Shown one piece after another: positions 1-12,720 of a stretch of 64,000 nt of DNA. The number at the start of each line of letters is the position of its first letter. Within the stretch, counting starts at the first letter, position 1. Location of the stretch: positions 62,001 through 126,000 of the forward strand of contig VCMS01000020.1 of NCBI GenBank assembly GCA_022539475.1, in the 5' to 3' direction. The position numbers and the translations under genes are program-made. Below the pieces are notes generated by a model. The model saw only the letters and a program-made list of their open reading frames with translations. It was not told where the DNA came from and did no database searches. The DNA is from Gracilaria domingensis. Taxonomy: Eukaryota; Rhodophyta; Florideophyceae; Gracilariales; Gracilariaceae.

Positions 1-1
1 G

Positions 2-673
2 AAGACGTTGGGAGGGATTTCCAAAGTCTCGCATAGACAATTTGAAATGCTTCAGGTGAACAGTTTGTACTCATGGAGACTGGTCCATACTATATCTGAC
101 CTCTGTGGGAAGAAGAATTCTGATCTCAAACAAGTATTATACAATGCGGGCTGTTACAAGTTACGAATACTTATGTCTCAGAATATGAGCATGCGCTCAT
201 TTGTGAAAGAAGTGCTGGCCGAATATGACTTGCCAAAGGCAAACAGAGGTTTGTAGCATCTGAGAGGTTTGCTTGGACAAAGACCACCTGCAGTTGCCGA
301 CAACATTTTTCTAGGTCCAACAGAAGAATGGCAACGTCTTTCAGAACCACCTACGAGACAAACTGCTTTAAAATTGTTCAACACTGAAAAAGGGTGGGAG
401 TTGCGAAGATCAGGGGAGCACAGACACGTCATATTTGAATCAAGTCAAGGACTCGGGGAGAATGGGAAATCTTGCTGGGTTTGTGTTCCGTTTGGTTCTC
501 TAGAACAGGAAATGAATCCTGAGCAATGTCGTCGACGTCCGAAAACGATTTGTGTAACCTGCTATGGAGCGCAGTTGTGTACATCACGAAGATATGTACG
601 GAAAGCAGATGGAGCACTACGTTTATCTTCCCAGTCATGCTTTGAATACATTCATTCTTCAAGGCATTTATAA
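2..673 (+). pseudogene. PiggyBac-like transposase, C-terminal remnant
   Basis: The frame is open from the left edge and has one TAG (254-256) before it ends at 673. The last third has the cysteine pattern of PiggyBac-derived transposases: Cys-x2-Cys at about 473-484, Cys-x2-Cys at about 551-562, then LC and a closing CFEYIH. That layout of a cysteine-rich C-terminal zinc-binding domain with a final CFxxYH-type motif is typical of PGBD proteins. The DDD catalytic core would lie left of the window, so it cannot be judged. Within the 57 codons before the stop, the segment near KLRILMSQN resembles the short helix before the finger in this family. One in-frame stop makes a decayed copy most likely. 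No terminal inverted repeat or TTAA duplication was identified downstream. The alternative is a domesticated PGBD gene with a sequencing error. Confidence 0.5.
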
Positions 674-3140
674 CGACAGATTTCAGTGTATGTTCCGAAG
701 AAGAGAAAAAATGTTCACGAACTCGCAAATAATCGCTCAACTAGAACCGAAACCGCATCTGGAAGAAAACGAAAGTTTTCCGCTGACAAAGAATCAACTA
801 ATGAGGATGATGATATAAGTTCAAATGCAAAAGTGGTCTAAAGCGGTATTGAATGCGTTTGCGAATACGAAAGCGATATAAGAAATGTTAACGTCTGTTT
901 TAAAGCTGCGTTGAACAGAACTATAAAGACTTTTAATTGTTCTCAAATGTTCATCGACTTGACTTGAACAACAAACGAATAAATCCAGCATACTTTTGAC
1001 AACATGTACGAAGTAATTTGTTCACAGAAAGTTAATACGGAGAAGAGTACATAATGTTTCATCTGGGGGGGAAGTGGAAGTTTCGCACATGGTAGACACT
1101 GTCTTCCATATGGAATTCTAGCTGTTCCAGCTGGAAAAGGCAGTATTCCATTTGGAAGAGGGATTATTCCAAAAAATTGGAGTAGATTACGACGGGTTGC
1201 ACTGCAATTTGGGGCTTTATAACATGTTTCATATAGTACAGAAAGCTCGAAGTGCAGACAATTGTTAGAAATAAAAAGAAGTGGTCGTAAGAGGTCAAGA
1301 AAACACGGAACACATAGAAAGGTTTCAGTGTGCTGGCATAAAGAATTAAAAAGATGTAGTAGAATGATATTGGGCCAAGTTTGCTATTCTATTTCTGTCC
1401 GACAAGGTTTAATCGCGCTTTGCTCGTTTTTGATGTTTTCAACCTGTTAGGTTTTTTGTCCAGCTTGCTGGTTCGCTACAACCGTGGTGGACCACAATCG
1501 CGGTTTGTCCCTAACAGAAGGGTGTGCATTTTCCGTGTACATCGCATGCATCTACCGATTTGATCACCGTTGCGCTTATGCGTCGAGCATGGCTCGTTCT
1601 CCTCCACTTCCCTGTTGAACAGGTTTCGTTTTCGTCAGCGACGGTCTCTACAGGTTTTACGGTCCTGACTGCATGCCCTTTGTGGTGGAGACTCGAATAC
1701 GTGACGCAAATTGCGGAATGGCCCCGATCGTCATCGGTTCTCATGACCTTTGGAAGGGTTCGTCACTATCGTGGCCGAGAATAACTTGTGGTTGAACGAT
1801 TTCTCAGGAGCTTTGTTTGCGCCCGCACTGCGGTCTATGATCTCGTTACCCCGTTTCTACGGGTTCTCTAACTCGTACCAAGAATTCTCGTGAGCTTTAA
1901 CTCGGTACATAACCGGGAAATACACCTCTTGTTTGAAGGTTGTTGTTTAATGCACGACCCATTTTCATGGTGTCGTTGGTTATATCAGCCTTGCTGGTGT
2001 ATTTGGTCTTGAGTTACAAGACCCTCTGTGAAGTGCACTGACTACTCTGAGTAGAGTTCGAACCTTGCTTAAGGTCTGTTACACCGTTATCCGGTTGAAT
2101 GTTTTCAAGGACTACCAGTTTAATTGCTGCTGTCGACGACTTTCGAACACGTCGACTTCTGTTCACTCCGCTGTGGAGGCGGTCTTTCACGCTTCTGCTG
2201 TCTCTGGTACAGTCGCACAAGGCGTTGGCATCGACCCCCAGTCGTTTCTGATCATTTTCGCGGTTCTCCGATGTCGGGTGTATCACCTCTACAGTACCCT
2301 GCGAAGGTCATCTGCGAAAAACCCGTAACTCAGTGAATACGTTTCCGTTTCTTTAACAGCTTGGTCTCAGTAATCCCTGGACGCATACAAACGCTTTGGC
2401 GATTATCTCGACGAACTTCGGAGTTACGGCACCGTTTCGGTTTAACAATCTATTTTTAGACTGCATTTTCGTGAACTGAAATGGGTCCGGTTTTCCAACT
2501 TAGTGGTATTCAATTCCAATAATCTTGGTGTTAAATGAGAGCTCTGATTTCCAGGAGTTCTCTGGTGTATCTAGTGTGTTTACAGCGTGTCTGGTTCAGA
2601 AGTTATGGCGACTGCAATTTTGCGGCTGTTGCAAATTCCGACTTTCAGGTGCGAAGGTTGCAAAAACGCTTCGAAAGCGTTGATTCGATGCTAACGCAAG
2701 CTTTGAACTCTTCTGAGGACTACGTGCAGCCTAGAGGCGTGGACTGAGTGACCTTGCAACGGGACTGTAGATCCGGAGGAAGGGGGAAGTTAGCATGAAA
2801 TTGTTGCTACTGTACTTGATCGTATCAGATCCTGTCTGGTGCTTTCACCGTGTGGCCGAGGACCCCGAAAGAGAGAATAGACGCCTCAGAGAGGGAATAA
2901 CAACAGAAGTCCGGAAGGGTGAATGAAGTTTAGTAGGATGGCTACGGTTCCTGTCTTTCGAGAGCTACTTTAACACTGCTTGGCAGGAAGTTGGCTTGCC
3001 GCCTCGCGGTGTACGCTACCGTCATGGATGTGTTCAAGCACCCAATGAGGACACTAAACCGCAGCGTTGCGCGAAGTTTTTCGGACTCCATCGAAGACGT
3101 GATGAGGATGTGCAACCCCGTTTCCGGGTGATCGAACGTG
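674..3140. other. Long stretch without a recognisable gene
   Basis: Only short ORFs occur on both strands and none resembles a known family. The stretch from about 1400 to 2750 is pyrimidine-rich on the plus strand and could be a worn repeat. The palindrome array at 1104 is the only clear structure. Confidence 0.5.
1104..1187. repeat. Four palindromes phased at exactly 21 bp
   Basis: The half-site pair TTCC-N4-GGAA recurs at 1104, 1125 and 1146, and a weaker copy (TTCCAAAAAATTGGA) starts at 1167. The starts are 21, 21 and 21 bp apart, which is two DNA helical turns, so all dyads face the same side. Sequence between palindromes is not conserved, so selection or gene conversion of the dyads is at least as likely as simple tandem duplication. 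It could be a transposase or regulator binding array belonging to the neighbouring PiggyBac relic. Confidence 0.75.
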
Positions 3141-3145
3141 CTTTG
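3141..3145 (+). repeat. Target site duplication CTTTG (left)
   Basis: CTTTG abuts the 5' LTR and is repeated exactly at 14174-14178 beyond the 3' LTR. Confidence 0.9.
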
Positions 3146-3686
3146 TGTAGTATAGTACGCAGTGGTTGATCCAAGGCGGAGATTCGACGGCAGGTAGCGC
3201 CGTGGCGTACGTGTAAGGCCGGCCAGACGCTCTGCGTGTGCTAGCGTGGCACACGGAGGCGAGTGCCCTCTGCGGCGTGCGTAGACCACGTGTCCCAGTC
3301 GGACGTTGAGGTCCATAGCGTTAGTACTGTAAGTCACCGTCCCGTAGCTGTAGAGAGGTAGGTGCACCCGATATTTAGGCGCACCCCAACCTCGCGGTGG
3401 CCCCACATTGTAAACATCAAGCACCCTTTGCCGCACGTCTTGTTCACCACGTAGCGCTACCGACAGACCGAGAGGCTAAGTACTATAAGGTTTATTAGGC
3501 CGTTCGTACCCTTTCACACGCCCCTGAACGTGCTTGGCGATACCAACCGCCCACTCTCCCCGCTGACCGCCCGGTGCTTCCTCCTTACTCCCCGTACGGA
3601 CACATTACAGTCGCTCCGTCGAGCAACAGCCTATTCCGCCGTCTCAAGACCACTCCGGGTTTTCTCCCGATACGTACTATATCATA
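3146..3686 (+). repeat. 5' LTR of element 1
   Basis: It starts TGTAGTATAG, is 541 bp, and matches 13633-14173 at roughly 97-98 percent by eye. A long minus-strand ORF crosses it in both copies but follows the LTR and has no independent support. Confidence 0.92.
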
Positions 3687-3687
3687 T

Positions 3688-3701
3688 TGGTCTCCCGACC
3701 T
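3688..3701 (+). other. Primer-binding site of element 1
   Basis: TGGTCTCCCGACC begins one base after the LTR. It is the expected complement of a tRNA 3' end finishing in CCA. The tRNA species cannot be named without the host tRNA set. Confidence 0.7.
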
Positions 3702-3760
3702 AGAAGTGGAATTCGAGACCGTACGGAGTTTGCAGAACCGATTCGAAGACGACACTCGAG

Positions 3761-5959
3761 ATGAGTTCGCAAGTCCCACACGGAGAGCAAGGAGAACGGC
3801 AGGTCGCAAAAGATCACGCTGAGCCCACTTTGGCCGCCCCCCGCGCCGCTTCGGACCATGTCTCGGTAAGCCGCCGGAGCACCCGAAGTACCGCGACGGC
3901 CTATGTCACCCCCGCAGAGGAGCCCAAACGGATTGTCCGCAGAGGTAACTCGCAATCCAAATTGGACGGAAGGAAGGAAAGAAGGAACAAGAACTCGGGA
4001 CCTCCTTTGGGGACCGCGATCGTACCACCAGGGACAGCGGGCCCCTCGCCTGCATCTCAGACCGGACAGAAACCACCCCACGAGCTATGGGCCGAAATAG
4101 CCCCGTACGCCCTGGAGGGACTCCGCACGGAGATTGAGGTCCATGTCCCGATGGCGGTCGAATTATACCTCAAGGACCGTATCCCGGAGTTGATGCGTCG
4201 TGACGTCACGCCGATCGTACATCGCATCTTTAACGACGTTGGAAGATCCAACCGCACCGATAACGGAGTGCAAGAAAATCGGAGCAGTACACTGGCTGCT
4301 TTGGTAGCTAAGCTGCCACCCCAACCCCCAAAGTTCGACACTGACCAAGTGCGCAACGCACCTAATCGCGGTGGTGGACAGAGACCGGAATTGGAGAAGG
4401 ATCCGCAGAGGGATCCGACCGGTGTCTACCTTCCACCAGTTGCCCAGCAGGGCGATCCGGACGGAAGTTCGAGCGATTCCTCCGAAGACGGGAGGAATCA
4501 CTGCAAACGAGGCGGTAAATCGATCAAACGCTCCGATTCGGGCGACCCCATACGCAGACGGAAGAATCGCCGCAGCCGCAGAGAGCGACGACATTCAGAC
4601 ACCGACTCTGCGTCCTCTCGTTCATCATCGGAGGATGAGCACACCGACTCGGATGATTCAGGGGACTCACAAAGCCCCCGAAGGAAGGGCAGGTCCGACG
4701 GGTGACGTTCCCAATCGGACAGGCCAGCGCTTAAGCGCATACGTCCCTTGAACGTCAAGTTCACCAAGGTCGTGGACTACCGTGCGTACAGGCTGATTCG
4801 ACGCGGCCAAAAGTACGATTCAAAGGTGCCACGCAAGATTGCGCGCTACCAAAAGAAATTGAATGTCCAGATGAAGGGGCATTCATTTTCCGGAACGGAC
4901 CCCATCTCCGTTCTCAATTTCTTGCAGCGGTTCAAGACCGCTTGCAACCATAACGTACTGACGGAAGGAGCGGCACTGTGGTGCTTCCAGTTCTACCCGA
5001 CCGGGCCTGCACACGCTCTGGTCCAGTCCCGTCTCATTGGCGAGTCGGGGGCTGTCGACAGGCCCCGCGACGAAGCGCTCTACACGTACGAAGAAGTGGT
5101 ACACTTCTTGCTTACCACGTACGCTACGGATGAAGCTATTGCCACGGCGTCCGCAGAGGTTACGTTTTACACCCAGTCGTCAGGGATGTCCGAAACGGAA
5201 TTCGCACAGAAACTCTGGACAAAAGCCCTACGCTGTGGTAACGTCTATACCGATCGGGACCTAACGGGCTTATTCGTCGAAGGACTTTTGCCCGCCATAC
5301 GGTCGAAGGTACGCAACCACCTCACCACCCATCCCAGTATCGGATACGATGCACTCGTCCGTTACGCGGAATCGTACGGTGACACTCATCGAGCCTCACG
5401 CCGCCCATCCGTTCGGGTGGATACACAAACCGCTTCCGCACGGCCACGCACTACACGTACGATAAGGAAGGTGCACAGTGTCGAGTCACCTTCGGCCTCG
5501 ACGTATTCCCTATCGGACGAAGACGGCGACGAAGTCCTCCTTGTCTCCAGAGGGTCCTTCATGCCGTCACCACCCACCACACCAAGTGCAACTACCCCAG
5601 CGACTTCCGCACGGTCATACCCCAGTACGCCTGGCCAGGGACCAACCAATACCCCCGGAACGGCACCCAGGGATCGTCCGTGCAGAATTTGCCTTTCGCG
5701 GGAGCCTAACTGCTGTCAGCTTCTCCCGCCGGAAGTGAAGGCCAAACTCCTCGCAATCCGTGAGGAGAACTACCAACGCAGGCGCGACGAAGGCTACTAC
5801 GGTACCGTACCGTCCGCACGGAGAAACACGCCGACGCCATCCAGTATCGGTTACTGTAGCATCGGTCGGAATCGTACATCTTACGTACAGCCCTGGCAAG
5901 CCGCCATGCTGGTAGAAGAGACCGTCTCGGAACAGAAAAACGAGCCGGAGGATGCGTAG
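3761..5959 (+). mobile_element. gag region of element 1
   Basis: The first part is a basic protein with a serine/arginine-rich acidic tail, unusual for gag. The second part has a retrotransposon-gag fold signature (a capsid-like helical stretch at about 4880-5400) followed by Pro/Ser/Thr-rich sequence and a short cysteine cluster (CRICLSREPNCC) near 5680 in place of a classical CCHC knuckle. Capsid and nucleocapsid functions are inferred from family knowledge. Confidence 0.75.
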
Positions 5960-6030
5960 GGGCGTCGCCTCCTCCGAGGCCGGAAAGCCTCACCACACCG
6001 GGCGAAAGGCCCGAACCACCCAGTACGGAC

Positions 6031-6906
6031 ATGGCAGAGCCGACTCTTGGCACCCCGGAACGTATGGACGACACCGTTTTATTTGCCAGTGAAAATTACA
6101 AAATCCACCTCTCCGTAGGCCTAACATCCACACTGATGTATCCGCTCACGGGTGTTCTGGATATCGGAGCCGGGCCTTGTCTGATCCACGAACGGCACCT
6201 ACCACCGCGATGGCAATCTCTCCTCCGCACGGACGTGAAACCACGTATCACGGACGCCTCACGCAACCGTATGGATGTCATGGGTGTCCTCCCACTCGCT
6301 GTCCGTATCGGAGACCTTCACGTACGAGTACAATTCTTCGTGGTATCGAACTTGTCCACAAACGTCCTACTCGGCACGTCGTTCATAGATCAATACGTGC
6401 TAGGAATCCTACCCCCGAAACGGACGATCCTAATGCGCCATTCACGGCCTTTCTCGATATTGTCACATGCGTATGGTCCCCACACGCCCACATCCATACG
6501 GAAATACCCATCCCCACCGGAACGTCACGTGTTCTCCAACAAGATACATGTCGCCCGACCGGTTACGCTACCCCCCATGTCCGAAACCAGAGTACAAGTA
6601 ACGACCAAGGCGTCCGGTTTGGTGTTTATACAATCCCATCACCGCACGGGCAGTTCGTTAGAGCTGACACTGCTGGCGAACGGCGTCATGGACTTACGTC
6701 CGGACATTCCCTTCTTCGTTCAGGTCGCAAACGTCTCAGACCGACCGGTGCATCTCCACAAACGTACCGTTACTGGCCTAGCCCTCCCGTCCCCCATAGC
6801 ACTCATCACAACCCACCACCCATATACGCCGCGGAGCGACGACTCTAAAGAGGGGGAGGATACCGCTTTGAACCAATCTCCAGACCGTTCGGACGTGCCC
6901 GATTAG
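6031..6906 (+). mobile_element. Aspartic protease region of element 1
   Basis: A retropepsin-like core is seen near 6150 (VLDIGAGPCLI, in place of the usual D-T/S-G-A). The flap-side sequence VLLGTSFI follows at about 6365, as in Ty3 proteases. The C-terminal third is a linker towards the reverse transcriptase. Confidence 0.7.
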
Positions 6907-6984
6907 CCCCAACGCGTTCAAATCAGTCCCGAGTATTAAAACGAACGTGACACGGTCATCGAGCTCCTCCGGCCGCTCAAGGAT

Positions 6985-8320
6985 ATGTGGGATGGCCACC
7001 TGGGCAAGATCTCCGCCGCCAAGCACCGGATACAGCGGGAATCTGGCACCAAGCCGATATTCCAGATGCCTTACCGCGCGGGACCTGCCCGACGAGAACT
7101 TGAACGTAAGGAGATAACCCAACAGCTGGCAGCAGGGGTAATAGAAACCTCGTCCGCGGAATGGGCCAGCCCGGTCGTCTTCGCGCAGAAGAAAGACGGA
7201 AGCCTCCGCTTTTGCGTCGACTACCGCCGTCTGAATGCTGTGACCGTACGGGATACATATCCCTTACCGCGAATGGACCAGTGTATAGACTCACTAGGAG
7301 ACGCACAGATATTCTCCACACTGGACGCAAATAGCGGATACTGGCAGACCGAAGTGGACGAAGCCGACCGGGACGAGACAGCCTTCACGTCCCACATGGG
7401 CCTCTACCGCTACGTACGGATGCCTTTCGGACCCAAGAACGGACCGGCCACGTTCCAGAGAGCCCTGGACATCATCCTCTCACCGGTGAAATGGCAGTAC
7501 GCATTGGTCTACCTGGATGACGTGATCATCTACTCCAGAACGATAGAGGAACACTACGAGCAATTACGGACAATCCTTGCCATGCTATGGTCCGCAGGGA
7601 TCACTCTACGACTGGACGAATGCCACTTCTTCAGTGGAACGGTCGACTATCTCGGCCATATCATCCGTTCGGGTAAACTCCAGGTGTCTACGAAGACACA
7701 AAAGGCCATCAAGCAGGCGAAGCCACCCACTACGCAAACGGAACTCCGTTCGTTCTTGGGCCTCTGTAAGTCTTCCGTCAATTCGTACAGAACTTCGCAC
7801 GAATAGCGCCCCCCCTGAATCAGAAACTGGAAAAGGGACAGCCCAGCAGCTTTGAAACTCTGACCGATACGGAATACGAAGCATTCGATGAGCTTCGTCA
7901 GCGCTTGATCCGTCCTCCGATCCCGGCTATCCCAAAACAGGGATACCCATACGTACTGGACACCGACGCCTGCGACCGTCAGGTGGGGTGCGCCCTCCTC
8001 CAGAAACAACCCGATGGGGATCTCCTCCCAATCGGATACTGAAGTCGGTCGCTAACCAAGACCGAACGGAAATATTCAACGACCGAACGGGAATGCTTCG
8101 CAGTAGTGTGGGCTATTCTGCACCTCCGACCGTACTTGGAATGACAGAAATTTACCGTCCGTACGGATAACCATTCGCTAAGATGGATACTGAACCTAGC
8201 AGACGCTTCAGAACAATTGGCACGATGGCGTCTACGCCTGATGGAGTACGACTTCGACGTCATTCGCCGACCGGGGATCAGAAACCAGGCGGGAGACGCA
8301 CTCTCGCGAATCCAAACTGA
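6985..8320 (+). mobile_element. Reverse transcriptase and RNase H region of element 1
   Basis: The reverse transcriptase palm is clear: RFCVDYRRLN near 7207, DANSGYWQ near 7325, and the catalytic YLDDV near 7510. RNase H sequence follows (LDTDACDRQVGCALL near 7960, then TDNHSLRW near 8170). The domain order is standard for Ty3/Gypsy pol. Confidence 0.9.
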
Positions 8321-8539
8321 CGGAGAGGACGATACGCCGCTAGACGATGAAGTGCCCTGTTTCCTCATTGATGACCGTCCGCACGATGGCCTAGTTATAG
8401 CCAACATCACCGTAGACGGACAAGAATACACAAACGTCTGCATAGACTGGCAAGAAACCGAGCGGAAACCACCAAGAGTACCAGAAGTCCTCGCGTTGCC
8501 CGCAGAAGAAACCGAAATCGTACCGGTCACGCTTGAGGA

Positions 8540-9800
8540 ACTCGACCGAGCTCATGCGGAGGACCTTTTCTGCCAATCCGTACGTAAAGATGTCGGTAAC
8601 GGGGTTACTCTGTTCGACGTCGACCGAAACGGAGTCCTCATACGTCGTTCAAGACTGGACGGCGCACTTCAGAAGGTGGTCCCCGAGTCTCTACAGGCAC
8701 GCCTTCTGTACCTGGCACACTATCCACGCCTGGTGGGTCACCCCGGCGCCACCAAAATGTACGAGAGGCTACGGAGGGACTTCTAATGGCCTCATATGGC
8801 CAATGACGTCTTCCAGACCGTACGGGATTGTCGGTCATGTCCAGCCGTCAAAGGAACCCGCTACCGGTCTCAGAAGCTTTTGAAGCTTTTCCCAGCTGCA
8901 GGACCCCTCGAGTTCATCGCTATGGACATCGTGGGGCCCTTCACAAAGTCCCTTAACGGATGCCAGTACATCCTGGTAATGACCGATCGGTTCAGCAAGC
9001 TCTCACCAGCCATACCGCCGTGGTCAATCACCGCCCCCGTAATAACCAAAACGTTCTTGGAACACTGGGTCTACCCATATGGTATTCCAAACTGCCTGTT
9101 AACCGATAACGGACCACAATTTATTTCGAAGTTCTTCGAAACCGTTTCTTCCGCACTGGGCACGAAACACGTTTCTACCACTGCATACCACCCCCAGGCT
9201 AACGGACAGGCCGAACGGTTCAAGAAAACGCTGGTGGAACGCCTCCGCTACTATGTAGCAGACCATCAACGAACTTGGCACGCATATGGTAAACCACTTA
9301 CGTACGGATGTAACCTACAGGTGCACAGGTCCCTCGGAACTACCCCTTTTGCGATCGCATTGACGAGAACGCCGCCTAGTGTGCTTAACGACGAACCCAG
9401 CACGTCCTTGGACCCAGAAACCCCCACGCAGCCGTCCGCAGCTCAGCTCAAACGCTACACACTCAAGCTTTTACAAGCTACGCTCCAGACCGCTCGGACA
9501 AAGCTCACACGCGCACAACAACGCTACAAGGACAACTTCGACAAGACCGTTCGGTCTCGCCCTACGTTCACGGAAAGCCAAGAAGTGTACGTTGACCGGC
9601 CTAACTATAAAAGCACTGCAGAGGACCTAACCGAACAGGAACGAACCCTTCGGAAACTACTGCCGAAGACTACCGGTCCGTTCAGGGTCAAGGCCACAAC
9701 GGACACCACCGTCACTATCGACGAACACGGCATCGAACACACTGTGTCCATCGACCGCGTCACGCGCGCTCCGTCCGCACCGCCTACCAGTACCCCCGTC
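8540..9800 (+). mobile_element. Integrase region of element 1
   Basis: The region includes an HH-CC-type N-terminal zinc segment near 8710-8850 (ending CRSCPAVKG), the catalytic core with MDIVGPF near 8920 and LTDNGPQF near 9100, and HPQANGQAER near 9190, which carries the catalytic glutamate. These are the D,D(35)E landmarks of retroelement integrases. Confidence 0.9.
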
Positions 9801-9889
9801 ACCACCAAAAGTACACGGATGAACCCGTGGCGGACCCGGAGGGACTCTTCGCGGATGACATCGTCGAACGCGACGACTCACCACCGCCC

Positions 9890-10070
9890 GAAACGGTCCC
9901 TTGCGTCGTGGAGCGCGTCATAGCGCACCGCGACTTATCGGACGGAATCCGATATCGCGTACGCTGGTACGGCTATGCGGCCGACAAGGACACCTACGAA
10001 CCTCCTACCAACATCCCCCAACATTTTGTAGCCCGTTATTGGCGTCGCCGAAGTCGTACGACATCGGCAA
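9890..10070 (+). mobile_element. Chromodomain at the end of pol, element 1
   Basis: The reading VERVIAHRDLSDGIRYRVRW followed by a YEP motif and a C-terminal helix matches the chromodomain fold: three strands with aromatic residues (Tyr, Trp, Tyr) and a helix. Chromoviruses carry this at the integrase C-terminus, where it directs insertion to marked chromatin. Confidence 0.85.
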
Positions 10071-10365
10071 CACCCTTAGGGAGGGGGAGAGGAAGAGGAA
10101 ATCTCGGCACGTGAAACGGCAGAACCAAGCACGTGACAGGAACGAACCAGCACACAACCAGCCACTGGCGCGTGACCGTTGACCAGATATCTGCCCTAGC
10201 CGTACGCTCTGTGGCCCAATCCCTTCTTCTTCGATCTCGCGAAACGCCGCCTTTTCCGATAGCGACACTTTACGTCAAAATGAACTAACCTGACGTACCG
10301 GCAAAGGAAGAACATGATAACAACAACACAAGTTTACTTAAGATTATGCACGCTACGGGGCTTTC

Positions 10366-12720
10366 TTACGCACCACCCGGTCCCTTTTTGAGGATACTTT
10401 TCGTCGCGGAAAGCGTCTGAGAGGTACCACGACCGCGCCCGCGACCACGCGTGCCACCACGACCACGACCACCGCGTGGAGTTGGGCTGCGCGAACGGTA
10501 AACCGAGACGGAACCACCTCGGAAACTGACCGGTTGGAACGGGTGAGAAGTCCCGGGCCAGGGCGCGTTCGACACCACGACCTTCTTGGCCGGCTGCGAA
10601 GGATTGGAAGGCCCCACCCTCTCTGTCGGAGTGCTCCCCGCCGGAGCGTTTAGAGACTCCGCACCAGTGGTGCCCTGCGTCGTCGGGATGAGCACGACCG
10701 GAGTTCCCGAACCGGACGGTATGTCCGTCATCGGAACGTCTTCCGTCTCTGCAGGACCTCCACCCCCTTCTTCTGGAGCGCCACCACCGCCTGGGGCGGC
10801 ACTATCCGTACCAGCGGCAGCTCCACCGCCACCCTCACTAGCCTTTGGCGGACCCGAAGGGGGCGCTAAAGGATTTAGCGTGAGCCCGTCGAACATCGAC
10901 GCACGCGCACGCCTCAGGTTTTGGACGATCTGGCTCACCTGCTGCTCCGCAACAGCCTGTTCGTGAAGACCGGAATAGGACTCCCCGACCAGATCCTCAA
11001 GCGTCGGAGCCTGCGTTTGCAGAACCTGTCCGTCTGGCGATGTCTCAGGCCCCAGACCGTCCGTCATGGCCTGTTCGTACGAAGGGAGGATCGTGAGACT
11101 GTGTTCGCGAAGGTAGCTGAGCATGTTCAGCATGCCCTAAGCCTGGTCACGCAAACACATCTCGGCATCCCACGCACGGCGGACCCACGTACGCGCGGCG
11201 GACAAGGCATTCGGTACGTCTGTCGGTTCCGGAATCCCCCGCGGAACACAGACAGCCCGCAAGGCGTTGAACAACGTTCGGAGGGGATCACCAGAGACCT
11301 CGACCCCCATAGCGTCCAACTGCCGACCGGACAACCCAACTTGGATTTCCCTATCCGTACGCACTGGCACCTCCACGACTTCTGGATCCGGCTCGGGCTG
11401 GGCAGCAGTAGAAAGCTGCGGCAAACCCGCTTGGACTCCGCTCTCACGCCTCGGCACAGGAGGAGCAGCCTCGAAGTCCTCCTCCATGAATCCGTGCCGG
11501 AAGTAGTTCGGCTTGTCCGTAAACGGCCATGGTGGGAGTTGAGAGGTTGGCAGCGTGACGCGGCTAATGGGCAAAGCGCCCGTACCGGACGCAGGCATCA
11601 CCGGAAACGAATCCTCAAAGTAATCGTGCCAGAGGAACCCCGACGTCTGCGACCAGTCGGTCTTCAGTGCGTACTGCAGGAGCTTCTCGCCGACCACCGG
11701 AGGATATGAGGTCCCACGCAGTATGTTCTGCAGTCCCATCTCGGCTAGGATTCATACCAACTTGTACGGCAGAGAAAACAACCGTCGGTACTAGGGAGAA
11801 TCGTCAGTGTTGTAGAGACGCTGATCGCCCGCATGGGTGAAGACCTCCACGTCGTCGCTGGGCGCCTGGAGGAATGCCATAGAAGCGAACACCGCCAACT
11901 TCGCGTACAGGATCTGCAAGACCGCACGGCTCAGCTCTCTGTGACCCATTAGCTCCCGGGAATGGTATACCACAACGGGCGGCGTTGGCACGGAAAGGTT
12001 CCGCTCCACCTCCACGGACTTCCACGCATCGGTCATATTGTAATACACCGCGGAATGGTCGTTCTTCGTGACATCGAAGTACTCGGCGTTGTGCCAAGCG
12101 TAGAAGAAGCTGTGCGATGTCCGAATACGGGCTTCCGTTGCGTCGTTGCTTCCCCAGTGCTCACGTTCTAACCAGTACAGCTGGTCGTACGGTAGTTTGA
12201 ACATCACCAAGGCCAGCGGATTACCGTTCTCGAGCGGAAAGTTCGCGTCCCTATCGAGGCGATACATCAGGCTCTGGAGCCTCCGCTGATACTCCCTTTC
12301 CTCTGGACACCTTAAGTACGGCATGTCGGAAACCCCAACCGTTCTCTCGTCCGTACGGCCGGTAATACCCGGGAGGTGGTTCCAGCGCGCTTGCCACGCC
12401 TCTATTCGGGTACGTTTCGGATTGCGGCTGGCTACCTTGCGTAATGGGAGCGAGACCGGAATCGCCGCGAAGCGATGCGCGTCGAAGTAGTTGGTATTGT
12501 CCTGGACGTACTCGTTGACCGTCATCGGGACCTGTTTCGAGCGCCGCGAAGCCTTGTTCGTGCGGCGAGTACGGTGATCGAAATGCTGACCGGGAAGAGG
12601 CGCGGACCGGAACGGATTGCCCGATGGCGGAGGACCACCGCCACCGGACGCACTTGGTTGATTCGAATTGCTCGCCATCGGAGACGGCGGGGCGGACGCT
12701 TGGCTCCACTGAGAACCCAT
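10366..12720 (-). mobile_element. Three consecutive antisense ORFs inside element 1
   Basis: Between the chromodomain and the 3' LTR the minus strand holds three long ORFs end to end, of about 309, 200 and 255 codons. I do not recognise any. The first has a Ser/Pro/Gly-rich start and a folded-looking rest rich in aromatic residues. The last ends in an RGG/RG-rich tail (near 10,420-10,480), a feature of RNA-binding proteins. Antisense accessory ORFs in this position are known from some plant Ty3/Gypsy lineages. Whether this set is related is unknown. The plus strand here has only short, low-quality ORFs. Confidence 0.7.

Noticed and set aside
2942-3436. 164-codon minus-strand ORF, repeated at 13618-13923
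   Set aside because: It lies across the LTR and is present twice only because the LTR is; no family marks.
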